A stretch of DNA of 64,000 bases. It comes from Xylogone sp. PMI_703 (Eukaryota > Ascomycota > Leotiomycetes). Shown here piece by piece: positions 42,391-53,703 of the stretch (position 1 is the first letter of the stretch; the number at the start of each line of letters is the position of its first letter). The translations under genes were made by a program, and so were the position numbers. The notes under the pieces are model-generated. The model was not told the origin of the DNA and searched no databases. It worked only from the letters and a program-made list of their open reading frames with translations. The stretch is from NCBI GenBank assembly GCA_021399445.1, contig JAJTUQ010000003.1, positions 5,456,001 to 5,520,000 of the forward strand, in the 5' to 3' direction.

Positions 42391-44176
42391 ATGCCTTCAA
42401 TGGCATTAATTCTGGGCTTCGCTGCTCTCATGGGAGCTCCCGTAAGAGCAGTAAATAATGGACTGGCGAGGACCCCGCCACTGGGATGGGTAAGTGAGAG
42501 TGAACCAAAGACCCCGTGAATAGTCTACCAAGCTTAGCTTTATACTAACTATTGCAGAACAATTGGTATTCCACTTACTGTGATGTCTCTGAAAACCTCT
42601 TGCTAGACACCTCTCAGCGATTGGTTGATACTGGATTACGAGACGTGGGATACAAATACGTGGTACTCGATGACTGTTGGGCGGAAGAGTATCGCGATAA
42701 TACAGGCCATTGGCGAGCCGATTCAACTAAATTTCCCAATGGCATGAAATATGTGGCAGATACACTTCATGACAGGGGATTGCTATTCGGAATGTACTCA
42801 AGTGCTGGGGAACTGACATGTGCGGGGTATCGTAAGTCCACTATCGCAAAGGTTTACCGTATTGGTCTACCAGTTAGCTAATCATAATACCAGCCGGATC
42901 ATTGGGACATGAGAAAGAAGATGCTGAAGATCTAGCATCATGGCATGTTGATTACTTTAAATACGATAACTGCTACAACCTGGGACAATCTGGAACAGCT
43001 CTAATATCTTATAACCGATACAAAGCTATGGGTGATGCTTTGAACGCGACGGGCCGACCAATGGTTTACAGCCTGTGTAGCTGGGGCGAGGATCAGGTTC
43101 ATACAGTATGTGATGTGCTATAATTCTTCTTATTTCGCTCTTCTTCATCTTTCTTCTTTTGGTCTTTTCAATACCTTTCTATTCTAATACTAACACCGAT
43201 ATTAGTGGGGAATGTCTGTGGCCAACTCTTGGCGTATGTCTGGAGATATCTACAACTCGTTTACACGACCTGATGCTCTATGTAGCTGTGATGATGAACG
43301 AGATCCTCAGTGTATCGCTCCAGGTACTCACTGTTCCCTCCTCTTCGTCCTGAACCACGTTTCTGCCTACGCGGATAAGGCTCGTCCCGGTGGCTGGAAT
43401 GATCTAGACATCTTGCAAGTTGGAATCGGGGGCATGACAGATGAAGAAGTAGGTTTATACCCATCCAATATATCAGTAAATAACTTCACTAAACAAACCC
43501 GCCCTTTTCCCTATAGAACAAAGCGCACTTCGCATTATGGGCAGCTATCAAGTCACCTCTCCTATTAGGCCACGATTTACGAGTGATGGACGCCAAAACA
43601 ATGACAGTCGTCAACAATCCCGCAATTCTCGCTCTTAACCAAGATCCGCTAGCTAGATCTGCTCTTCGAGTCCAGCGGGACGTGAACGTTCCCAAAGACA
43701 AATATGGCGTGGGAGAAACACAAGTCTGGAGCGGATCCCTTATCCACGGTGACCAGGTAGTCATCCTTCTGAATATGGCCAATGAAGCACAGAAAATCAG
43801 TGCGTCTCTCGAAGAGATATTTGTGCGAGAGGGTGCCGGTGGTACTGCCCCCCAGAACTATCAAGACTGGGACGTGTACGATTTATGGGCTGGCCGAATG
43901 AGTGACGAAGATGCACAGTCTATTTTGAACGCTGCAGACCAGACGGCTCGCGATCAACTACTTAAGCAATTGAACTGGTACAACGCCACTGAAATTCCTT
44001 ACGCAGAAGGTCTACAGAAGCGTGATCCACGGCTGATGGGCAAGAAAGTGAGCGTGGTGCCTGCTCAAGGTGTCCTCGAGGTCGATGTCCCACGTCACGC
44101 CGCCAAAGTCTACCGCTTCCATAACACCGGTGACCCTAATGCGAAGCGCCGATCAGCAATCAAAGATGAACTCTGA
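42391..44176 (+). CDS. Secreted GH27 alpha-galactosidase
   Basis: Removes alpha-1,6-linked galactose from melibiose, raffinose or galactomannan. Five exons (42391-42489, 42558-42831, 42894-43105, 43206-43448, 43517-44176; introns 68, 62, 100 and 68 nt) encode 495 aa. A short hydrophobic leader (MALILGFAALMGAPVRA region) fits secretion. The mature protein starts NNGLARTPPLGW|NNW, the GH27 hallmark, followed by YVVLDDCWAEE, KYVADTLHDRGLLFGMYSSAG, the nucleophile in YFKYDNCY (Asp near residue 147), SWRMSGDI with the acid/base Asp (near 208), and PGGWNDLDILQVG. The long C-terminal part is the beta-sandwich. The gene seems intact. A sugar permease gene follows about 2 kb downstream on the same strand and could take up the products. 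Confidence 0.9.
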
Positions 44177-46156
44177 TAGTCCCTGAGATTTTCATTTTTA
44201 GGAAACAATGTAAGCATGGCTATGGATAGGGGAACCTAGGGGTTCAACATGAGTTGAGTACTCTGCAATCTTTTATAAAAAAGATAAATAGAAGTCTTGA
44301 ATTATTCGTAATTATCCCGCATGCTTGATACTTGACGAGCACCCTTGAAAACTCTCCAAGATTTAGTATCTTGATTCCAGTTCTTATCCCCCTGCCGCGC
44401 AGATGATTAGAATAGTACGAAACGAAATAATAGATTGCTTGACCCTCTCAGGGGCAATGGGGCATGAACCCGGCAAGAGCCACCTCCTATTTACAATGTG
44501 TATATCAAATGTCTCGAAGAATAGCACTGCAGTATTCGTTCCTGCCGATCATTGCCCAGAGACAGCCATGCTCCTTCACGTCGAACCTCATGCATTCTGT
44601 AGATCTTACCCTTGTTACTATCTATGAATAAGTGTACCACTACCATACTACATGCACTTAATATGTGTTTATGAACCTTATACTCCGGAAGCTTACCTCG
44701 GCATAACCAAGACGACTACAGGTATGTATGTGCAGTGTTCCACTAACACAATTACTGGAGACCCTGCCTGGTACGCTTGTGGATGCTTGGAAACCCCGAT
44801 TTACTAACGAATTGTGAGTGCTTCCAGTCCCGAACCCAACTGGGAAGGTGCGCCCAAATTCACACCTCCGAACAATGACAAGCTGGACGAACCCGACTCT
44901 TCGGCCCGTCTTATCCTTTGAATAGATTACCAGCTAGGGTAGAATAGCTAAATGGAACATGGGCTCTTAACACTAGGATCTTATTCTTCGCATATAAATG
45001 CGCCACCCCGAGATTTCTTCCAGCCTTCCAAAGCCATCGAAGTGCCTCTGCACGTACTACGTCTTTCAAGAGCTCAAAGCAGACCTGGTCATACTACAAG
45101 TATGTTTGACTCTCTGTTGCCATTGAAGATATTGACTCCAGACTCAGACCCAGGCCCATATGCGATAGTTAACAGAGAACACTTCACAAAACACGTATCA
45201 ATAATTTGTCCAACTTCTCAATGGGTTTAAGTGCATACAACACACAAGCCTTCCGCCATATTCCAGTTTACAAGCCAAACTACTAACATGAGCAAATCCT
45301 CTGCTCACGACCCTGAACGCCAAGTTTGTCTTCTCGGGCTTACTTGTATTGCATAGGTGGCTTGAGTTGGGTTGTCTTGTCGAAGTATTGACTTGGTCCG
45401 TTCAGCTGGCTGGCCCATTGTTATAGACGGTAATCTCCCACCTTTGAGCTCTGTACTTCTCGTCCAGAAGATTAGTTAATTACCTCCGCAGCAATATGTC
45501 GGGCCGACATTGCTGGTTTCGGTTCAATGTTGGTTAGTTTATGCGCTGCAACCCTTCGTGACAGGCCCCGTCGAGTTTCAACCAAGCTGGAGGAAATGAC
45601 CAACTACCCCGGATTTGACCAGGAACAGTGTCGCTGGATTACGCTGATCTCCCCGCATTCACCCAATTTGCCCATGGGGAAGTCGATACTGGCCAGTAAA
45701 AGCTAGTCGCGCCGAACCAACAAGATGAGAGCACCACTCGGCTGGGCTGGCCAGGCCTCAGATGGTATTCAAGGATGTATCCTCCCAGAGCTTACTCACT
45801 TTGCTATGGAATGCCAATGATGGTGATTTTAGATTAAGGCATTTTTTTCGCCAAACGTGGCTTTTGTGGCTTTTATAGTCTGGGGGGTTAGCAAGCTTAT
45901 AACGAATTCCGCCAAAAAATGTTCGTACTCCTGGACTGACGATACCTTTTCAAGTCCTAACCTGATGACTGGGAAAACTATATAAAGGCCACGGTTAGAC
46001 CTTCCAACAGGAGATTCTGTCCGTCGATCGCAGCTCGCCCCGTTACGTCGCGAATAGCCCGACGATTCTGAGACTCTTACTTATTCGTTGTCATCCCTCT
46101 TTACGTTCATCGTTAAAGTATCACTCGGAATCCCTACGGAAGATCCGAATTCAACC
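44177..46156. other. Intergenic
   Basis: About 2 kb upstream of the sugar permease. No coding potential was recognised; small frames at 44403-44627 and 44952-45230 lack motifs. Ends with a TATATAAA box at 45979-45986. Confidence 0.45.
45979..45986 (+). promoter_or_regulatory. TATA box of the sugar permease gene
   Basis: TATATAAA about 170 bp before the ATG at 46157, in a suitable position for a promoter with a 5' UTR of about 130-150 nt. Confidence 0.5.
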
Positions 46157-47812
46157 ATGGATGGAGACTCAAAATCCATCCAGCACGCGGACGCGATGCC
46201 CGTAGCTGAGATGACTGAACAGATCGATCGTGCTGAGTTGAATCAAAGGGCGAGGCAGGCCGATGAAGCAGACCACCAGGAGAGAATCCTCACCGCGCTT
46301 GGGCTCCACTACAAAGCAATCTTCTGGGCTTTCATGGTCTCGATGTGTGTCATCATGGAAGGTTATGACACCAACCTCCTTGGAAACTTCTACGCGTTCC
46401 CAGCTTTTGCCAAGAAGTTTGGGAAGTTCGATGAAGGTAGCGGCAAATACCAACTCACGGCGCCATGGCAAGCTGGTCTGGGGAATTCATCCGGTGTAGG
46501 TGCGTTCTTTGGAGCCCTCCTAAACGGTTTCTTGGTCGATCGCTTTGGACACAAACGCGTCGTCCTCGGCAGCTTGGTCGCGCTCACTGCTTTTCTCTTC
46601 ATTGTCTTCTTCGCAAATAAAATCGAGGTTCTATTGGTTGGCGAGATCTTCTGCGGCTTCCCTTGGGGTATCTTCGCAACCATCGCTCCGGCTTACGCAT
46701 CCGAAATCTTGCCACTATCGTTGAGGGTATACATGACGAGTTGGACGAATATGTGTTTCATTATCGGCCAATTGATCTCGGCTGGAGTAATGGCAGGACT
46801 GGTGGACAATAACACTCAGTGGGCTTATAAGATTCCATTTGCTATTCAATGGGTCTGGCCAGTCATTTTGGTTCCGATTCTCTCCTTTGCTCCTCAGTCA
46901 CCTTGGTATCTTGTCCGCAAGGGGTGCCTAGAGGAAGCGCGACACTCCTTGGTACGCCTGAATCACAAGAGCACAGATGCCGAGGCTATCGATGCGCAAC
47001 TCGCTCTCATCATTCACACGGATAACCAAGAAAAGGAGCTGCTGCTGGAGGGCAAGACGAGCTACTTGCAGTGCTTCATTGGAGTCGAAGCACGTCGAAC
47101 GGAGATTGCATGCATGGTTTTTGCTGGAACGATCTTGACTGGACTATGCTTTGCTTATAATACAACCTACTTCTTTTCCTCGATCGGTCTCAGCCCCAAC
47201 CAGACATATAACCTTAATGTTGGTGGCACTGGCATGGCACTGGGAGCTACTCTGATATCCTGGGTTTTCATTATGCCTTATTTCGGACGCCGCACCATTT
47301 ATCTATGGGGTACTCTGGGCATGACTGTGATCTTATTCCTGATCGGCATTCTAAATATTCGCACGGATAAGCATTCCTTTGCACTGGCTCAAGCAGTCCT
47401 TACCCTAGTCTGGACTTTTGTATTCCAGCTCAGCGTTGGTCAGATGGCATGGGCCCTTCCTGCTGAGATTGGCTCCACTCGTCTCCGACAAAAGACCGTT
47501 GTGATAGGCCGTAACGCCTACTACATTGTTTCCGTTATTGCCACCGTACTCGAGCCGTATTTCATCAATCCAACCGCCTGGAACTTGAAGGGCTACACCA
47601 GCTTCTTCTGGATGGGCACATCCCTCATCACACTGGTCTGGGTCTTCTTCCGTTTACCTGAGACCAAGGGCCGCTCATATGAGGAAATCAACTTGCTCTT
47701 TGCGAAGCGTATCGGCTCTCGTGACTTCAGCAAATACCAGGTGGATGCATTCGAGGAATCAGATGAGAAAGGAGGGGTCATACAAGTTGAAAATGTTAGA
47801 CGGGTCAGATGA
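46157..47812 (+). CDS. MFS sugar transporter, alpha-glucoside (maltose) permease type
   Basis: Single-exon gene of 551 aa; the ATG at 46157 was chosen because the longer frame begins with TTG. It has 12 membrane segments and the sugar-porter signatures: MEGYDTNLLGNFYAFPAF after TM1, NGFLVDRFGHKRVVLGS (R-x-G-R/K motif after TM2), GEIFCGFPWGIF, an APQSPWYLVRKG motif after TM6, and PETKGRSYEEINLLF after TM12. MEGYDT..L-type sequence at TM1 is typical of maltose/alpha-glucoside H+ symporters of the MAL11/MAL31 class. Actual sugar specificity is unproven. It may work with the alpha-galactosidase upstream. It is intact and intronless. A TATA box lies 170 bp upstream. Confidence 0.88.
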   Translation: MDGDSKSIQHADAMPVAEMTEQIDRAELNQRARQADEADHQERILTALGLHYKAIFWAFMVSMCVIMEGYDTNLLGNFYAFPAFAKKFGKFDEGSGKYQLTAPWQAGLGNSSGVGAFFGALLNGFLVDRFGHKRVVLGSLVALTAFLFIVFFANKIEVLLVGEIFCGFPWGIFATIAPAYASEILPLSLRVYMTSWTNMCFIIGQLISAGVMAGLVDNNTQWAYKIPFAIQWVWPVILVPILSFAPQSPWYLVRKGCLEEARHSLVRLNHKSTDAEAIDAQLALIIHTDNQEKELLLEGKTSYLQCFIGVEARRTEIACMVFAGTILTGLCFAYNTTYFFSSIGLSPNQTYNLNVGGTGMALGATLISWVFIMPYFGRRTIYLWGTLGMTVILFLIGILNIRTDKHSFALAQAVLTLVWTFVFQLSVGQMAWALPAEIGSTRLRQKTVVIGRNAYYIVSVIATVLEPYFINPTAWNLKGYTSFFWMGTSLITLVWVFFRLPETKGRSYEEINLLFAKRIGSRDFSKYQVDAFEESDEKGGVIQVENVRRVR

Positions 47813-48573
47813 GAAGGCAAGGTTATGAAAATGGAGCATTCTCTGAACTGCTCTTAGACGGCCTACCCAGACCACTTCGAATTGAACCTGGCCCTGAGCA
47901 TTATCCTCATCTTTATATGTCTATACCTTTTGCCTTTTTTCCATGTAGTTATTCCTTGTGCTGTTGTGTTTAGCCTGTGGACCTTATGTCTCCATCGGGG
48001 TATTAAGAGCATTGAGATATGATGGGAAACCAAAAACCTCTGTATTAGGATTAACTACATATAATGAATTATTGATCATACTTTAAAAACCTTTCCCAAT
48101 CTAGTTATATATTGTGAAATTTTAAATAAATATCTATGTGATACCAGTTAAAGACGAGAGATCTTCGTACTTCGGAGATGCAGTCACGATGGTGCCACCT
48201 TATAGATGCATATACCGGAATATTCTCAAAGATCGGAAAGACAGATCAATTCAATGAGGTTATTCCAACTTTCTATTGCCTCGAAACAAGCTTCCGAAGA
48301 ATAAACTAACACATTAACTATTCCCAAAGAAAACGTGACCTCCCCAATCACAAATTGGAGAATCTGCTCGGTTCGGAAATTTTTGCCAGATTAGAACTGA
48401 AAAGGTTCATAATGAGCGAATGGCCATTTGGATAGGCATACCAGATTCAACTCCAAAATGCTTTTACACCACTCAAAGCGCAAACGACCTCCTCAGCAAC
48501 TGGTAGGACTATATACCTCTGCCCAGTCCTCCAAGGCAACGTAGCCGGCCCCTCGACAACCAAGAAGACACCC
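47813..48573. other. Intergenic
   Basis: 3' flank of the sugar permease and upstream region of the dehydrogenase. No feature was recognised. Confidence 0.45.
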
Positions 48574-49433
48574 ATGTCCAAAGAGCAATATCTCGCAGGC
48601 CAGCTGGCCATTGTCACCGGCGCTTCTAAGGTGGTCAGCATCGGCTCTTCCACAGCTCTTACCCTTGCTGAGCATGGCGCAAATGTACTGTTATACGCAC
48701 CTTCCCCTCTCTACCTTGTGATGAGAATTAATAAGTCTCTCAACTGCAGGTCCTGATCCATTATAACTCAACCTCTCACTCGGTAGAAGAAGTTTTGGCA
48801 AAGATTAGGAGTTTGGGAGTAAAGGCTGCTGCGGTACAGGCTGATGCCGGCGACCCAAACTTTGGGAAGATCCTCGTTGCAGCGGCGCTGGAAAACTTTC
48901 AGACGGATACAATTAATATCATTGTCAATAATGCCGGATTAGGGACATCACATGAAAACATTGCGTCCGTTCCAGTTGAGGAATGGGATTATTTGTTTCA
49001 CATCAACACCCGTGGACCTTTTCTACTTATCCAAGCTGCTTTACCATACTTGAAACCTGGAGGCCGCATTATCAATGTGTCATCTGTAATGACCAACCTA
49101 GGGTCATACCAGATGATAGTTTATAATGCAACGAAAGCCGCGGTAAATTCTATGACACTTAGTGTGTCAGAGGAACTGAGTCCAAAGGGTATTACAGTTA
49201 ATACGGTATCACCTGGACCAATTGATCTCTCCGGAACAACGGACCTGGATGTAGATCTGGATCAGGTGAAAGGCAATCCAATTTCTTGGAGGGTTCATGC
49301 AAATCAACATATAAAGAGGAAAGGAACCCCGCAGGAAGTTGCAAATGCCATATTGTTCCTTGCAAGCCCAATGAGCAGTTATATTACTGGTCAAGTCACG
49401 TATGTAGATGGAGGTATTAACCTTCCACTGTAA
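48574..49433 (+). CDS. Short-chain dehydrogenase/reductase (SDR)
   Basis: Two exons (48574-48684 and 48750-49433; 65-nt intron) give 264 aa, a classical SDR size. NAD(P) fold: the usual TGxxxGIG turn reads TGASKVVSIG, i.e. two residues longer and without the middle Gly. NNAG follows at the fourth strand. The catalytic Ser is in IINVSSVMTN, and the Tyr-x3-Lys in YNATKAA. SPGPIDLSGT and the C-terminal VTYVDGG are typical of 3-ketoacyl-reductase-like SDRs acting on small alcohols or ketones. All catalytic residues are present, so it may be active despite the odd glycine loop. The substrate is not deducible. Confidence 0.84.
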
Positions 49434-50737
49434 AGATATGCAGTCTTTAAAATAGGAGAATGTATCAGAGTATTATAGTTAGAAATGATCATTACCATAA
49501 GATAGATAAAGATGAAGGAGCGATTTACCTTCAACACCCAACATTTTCTGTGAATGATACCCTTGGTGTTTACCATTTTAACCAGTAAGATGTAACTAGC
49601 TTAGTGAAGATTAATGAATGAATGTAAAACTGGCCTATCAGGACTGGAGGTCCTGTAAATACAGGCATTTACAGTTTCTATATGCCTGCCCTGAGCATCT
49701 GCTAACCATTGGCGCGCCTGCCCTTCGGCTCCAGCCCCTCGTATAATATAAATTATATGCTCCGGTCTATACGCTAACGGCGCCCATTGGTGCGGCTAGT
49801 TGTACGTATATTAGAAGAACTACATATTTACAGATATCGAATTGTTACCTTATCAGGGACTATTCAACGTTCTAATGATAACGAAGGAATTAGGAGTTGT
49901 TGATCAATCTTTATGGTCAAATATTGTGATACCAGAGAGCACCAAACAAGTCATAGTAGCTGTAGCTACCAGGGAGGCATCTATGAGTCCAAGGGTTGGG
50001 ATATCATGCCAGTGTAAAGCTTTATGCAATACTAAAAGGTATCATTGTTTCGAGGAAGGCCTTCGTTGTACAGTATATTATCATAAAGTTGATTATGACT
50101 GTGGTTGGTTGTCAGGATTGCGAATTCGTACAGAGAGGGCTCTGATTGATTAAGGATGCTAGAAAAAAGCATGCTATGGCAGATACTATAAGAAATACAA
50201 TTGATTAGGTTTGATTAAATTGATTATGATTAAATTAAACAATATATTAAGAAATTACGGGGTTATAGGATCATCATATAGGCTCCCATAATAATATCAT
50301 TACGAGTAGTATTGATAATGCAATTGGTACTGGAGCCAGAACATATAACCAAAGTTGGAAGAGGTTCATTGGTGGAGGAAGCAGGTGAGTGTTTGTCCGG
50401 TCTGTGATGCAACTTATTTAAAGCCCCATGTGCCTCTGCCAAAGAAATTATTTAACCATTGAGTTGCGATGCAAATAGTACCCTCTCGTTTCCTGCTGGT
50501 TAATTTTCCATATGTGGTCCTAGTTGGTGGAAAGTAAGGATTCCGATAGAGGGATATAGATTAACGCTCTGCGCTCGCACATAATGTATGTATTTACAGT
50601 ATCTCTTCGTTGATATCTTCACTATATAATGTAGGCACCAAGCTCCTCTTTGTCGTGCATTTCCTCCTTTCGCTATTCTTCTCTCCTCTCCTTGCCGTTG
50701 CTTTTGCTACCCAGACGCCTTAACACGATCTCGTAAA
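49434..50737. other. Intergenic with a possible transposon relic
   Basis: 1.3 kb. Contains the Cys-rich frame 49842-50153 and AT-rich low-complexity sequence near 50190-50260. Upstream region of the secreted protein gene that starts at 50738. Confidence 0.45.
49842..50153 (+). pseudogene. Possible relic of a transposable-element Cys-rich C-terminus
   Basis: A 103-codon frame ends in a cysteine-dense block (CQCKALC, CFEEGLRC, then YHKVDYDCG), similar to the small Cys-rich tail that follows the integrase region in some fungal retroelement-like polyproteins. No integrase or reverse transcriptase is found next to it, and upstream sequence is not coding. The frame lacks an upstream gene context and is presumably a fragment. 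The assignment rests only on the cysteine pattern. Confidence 0.3.
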
Positions 50738-51639
50738 ATGCATCCTCTTTTACTTACTTTACTCCCCATTGTGGCCGCGTCAGGTGTGCCTCGTCAATAC
50801 TTCTCATTTGGAAACTACTTCTCTACCGGCCCGACTGATAGTGGTACGTTTATTATAGAGGCAATCACCACGCTCGTTCTGCCAAACCTCCAGAGTCCTC
50901 ATGACGGAAACCTGGGCCTCTGGCCTGGCATGGGAATGGACGATGGAGATCTAGTACAGGGCCTTGCTATCTCGACCGTTGGCTGGGGGTAAGTTCAGAA
51001 AACTTAATAAGTATACCAACTTCGAGCTTACCGTAAATACATGTAGATCTCCATGTGATATGGCCGCGAATGAGGTCAAGTGGTGTGTTACCGCAAGCAC
51101 GCTAGAAAGTATAGTTACTTAAGCATCCCTTGGGCGCTTCCCTTTCTTACCTATCCCTAGGTAATCAAGAAGACGGTGCAGCTTACCGGGCAAACCCAGG
51201 CGATCATGTTACATACCACTGTAAGTTAGAGGCCCAATGGAACGGGGTTCTATCCGGGCGCTGATTCCTCCGCAGATAAGTACAACGACGCCACTGGCAA
51301 CACCGACCAAACGGTCTCAGTGAACGGCAATGTAGTATCAACCTTGTCTACATGTACGTGTTCTCGCCACGGTTGGCCTGTTCTGTTCATGCTGACCCAT
51401 TTGTAGCAAGCGGTAGAGGTGGTCTAGGCTGGGGTACTGCTATGGAATGTCAACAGGCTAAGTGTGGAACTGTCCCGACGCACCACTATATTGATACCAC
51501 GATTACGATGAGCCGCCCTAATCCCAATTACCACAACACTCTAGCGCTTAATGGTGCTTCGGGAAATTTAGTTACTTCGAATGGTGGGAAGACCTGGACT
51601 GTTTCTGACATTACAATCAATCAGTATACCTACACTTAG
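50738..51639 (+). CDS. Small secreted protein, five exons, resembling uncharacterised concanavalin-like fungal proteins
   Basis: Five exons (50738-50988, 51047-51108, 51161-51220, 51276-51353, 51407-51639; introns 52-58 nt) give 227 aa in one frame. A signal peptide is clear (LLLTLLPIVAASG). The mature protein is rich in Thr, Asn, Gly and beta-strand-like patches (FIIEAITTLVLP, KWCVTASTLES, HVTYHYKY, STLSTSSGRGGLGWGTAMEC) with few Cys. I do not recognise a defined enzyme family; similar proteins in other ascomycetes are listed as glucanase/lectin-like by fold only. No catalytic motif is evident. It could be a wall-associated or effector-like protein. The four small introns show the gene is old in the lineage and intact. 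Confidence 0.65.
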
Positions 51640-52305
51640 CTGCTCGAGCAAGCATGGAACAGCTTTAGGAAATGCAGGCCTTTTTTTGACCAGATTAATC
51701 GTTCTGCACAGCATCGAATGTACATATGATGGCTCGGTTTATACATATAGTTATAACTTAAAGTAAAGAACTGACTGAATTAACTAAATTAATTATTTTA
51801 TTATATAATTTATAACAGTTAACGTTAATAGATTAATAGATTACAAAGAAAATACATTTATATTAAAAGGGTTTTATTACAGTTTTACCACGGTTTTATA
51901 TACGTTGTATACTTTACCTAATACAGCTCCGGTTCTAATTGTTACTCTATATACACTGACAAGATTCTTGTTATTCATATCAGTAGAAATAGACTGTAAC
52001 GAGAGGAGATTGCCTTATCCACCCGCTGAATAATGTAAAAAGATGGTAGTCAGTAAGTAGTATAAAATTAGACTAGAGTATAAAAGTCAAAAAACCGTTT
52101 TCAAAAACTTTTATCAATTTAGCTAGTTGCAATAATCGATCTTTAGAATCCCGAGATTCAGAAAATATAATACTGCTGATAATGGTAAGAACTTTTTGAT
52201 AATTGCGTGGCCGTCGAAGAGCTTCCACAGGACTTCTCTGTGTCTCCTTCCCAGACACAGAACTATGGTACATATTCACATGCGCCAATCCACTCATACA
52301 AGCCA
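51640..52305. other. Intergenic, convergent 3' regions
   Basis: Very AT-rich spacer (for example 51770-51900). No feature was recognised. Confidence 0.45.
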
Positions 52306-53703
52306 TCAAAGCTTTGCATTCCACGCTGCACGATCAGCAGATTCCAACGGCTGCTTCCGTCCATCCCAAAATAGTGGACACAATTGGAACCACTTCTCTC
52401 GACTAGCAATTGAATGAACTGATCTTTTGTGGCCTAGGTCGACATACTTGCCGATGACAAGACCCTGAGAGTTTTCATAAGACAATATCTTGTCCCCTGT
52501 GGCCTTCGGCTCTCCAACAACTTTTGCAGTCCTCGGATCATCCAAAAAGCAATAATGAATGCAACTGGAATACCATGCATTAACCCTTTGCGAGCCCCGA
52601 AACGATGTGTCGCCGACAAGAGAGTGGCGTCCTCGATCATAGTCTCCGGCATCGTAATGAGCACCGTAATGATCTTCCTATGGTTTAAATATAAGTATTA
52701 GTAAGAATCTACAGAGAAGGCACCATTGAGAGTTAATGCTTACCTTTGCCCAGTACAGCTCGAAATATGCGAAACGGGACCCGTTGAAACGTCCAAACAA
52801 ACAAAGGACATGGGGATCAAAATGCAGTTTGCGCAAATACTCACGATGCTGCTCCAAAGTCCCAGTCTCATTCCAGCCCTGCGCGACACGTGGGTCGTTT
52901 TGCCACTTATTGAAGAGCTTCAAATGCTCCAGATTTTCCCAGTCAACAACCTCAAGTGAGAAGTGGTCATCAAGCTCTGGGATGTAGCGGCTGTAAGCAA
53001 TTGATCCTGGATGTGGTTTTGGACGGCGGATTGGATGACGAGTATATATAGGCTCCTCTGGAAACTTCATTGTGAAATGATAGTTCTCAGGCATGATCGG
53101 GTATTGAGCCAGAGGTTCCCGCATAGGTCCATCTGTACCATTTCCCACTACCCAAATCGGACGAGAGCCCGTTGGAGAGGCTGCCCCTTGCCAGAACGAA
53201 CTCCGAAGGATCAGTAATTCCTCGGGAAAGGTATTTGGCCCATCCGCAGGACGCCATGGCTTTGGGTGCTCAATTCCTAGACCGGTCGAAAGTAGCTCAC
53301 TTCGAATTATGTCCTTGCCTGAGCCAAGTAGAGTGAGTCTGAAATACTCGTATGTCGGATGGGCAAGGTATATCGCATGAACCACATTCCAAATCTGCCC
53401 TAAAGAAGGTGGTGCAGACTCTGTCCATTGGAATGTGGTCTGAGGACTTCGCCGCGCTCGCGCCCAGGAGCTGTTATTTGAAAGAGGCGGCCATTCAGTC
53501 TTCGGTCTGAATGACAGATCAAGCCATGATAGTGAGTCGTGGTGCAGTGGTTGCGGCAAAGGCCTTCCAGTCGAGGGTTGATCATCGAGTGTTAAGGAGA
53601 GTCTGACAGGTACTGTCTCGGAAACGGCGCGTACTCGGTATGTTGTTAGAAAGGGGTGTGGTAGCTTTACTGGTGGATATTGGTGTAGTATTGAGTCAGA
53701 CAT
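52306..53703 (-). CDS. Siderophore hydroxyornithine N-acyltransferase (IucB/SidF-SidL family, GNAT fold)
   Basis: Two exons (52744-53703 and 52306-52677; 66-nt intron) give 443 aa. This family acylates N5-hydroxyornithine, using acetyl-CoA (SidL) or anhydromevalonyl-CoA (SidF), to build fungal ferrichromes or fusarinines. The N-terminal domain has WAPPS-like elements; the C-terminal GNAT domain has [65 protein letters not shown] across the intron, [32 protein letters not shown] acyl-CoA-binding loop and [12 protein letters not shown]. The ATG at 53703 was taken; an upstream TTG extension is in frame, so a different N-terminus is possible. Two SREA-type sites lie about 620-660 bp upstream. SidF versus SidL cannot be settled by eye. 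Confidence 0.83.
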
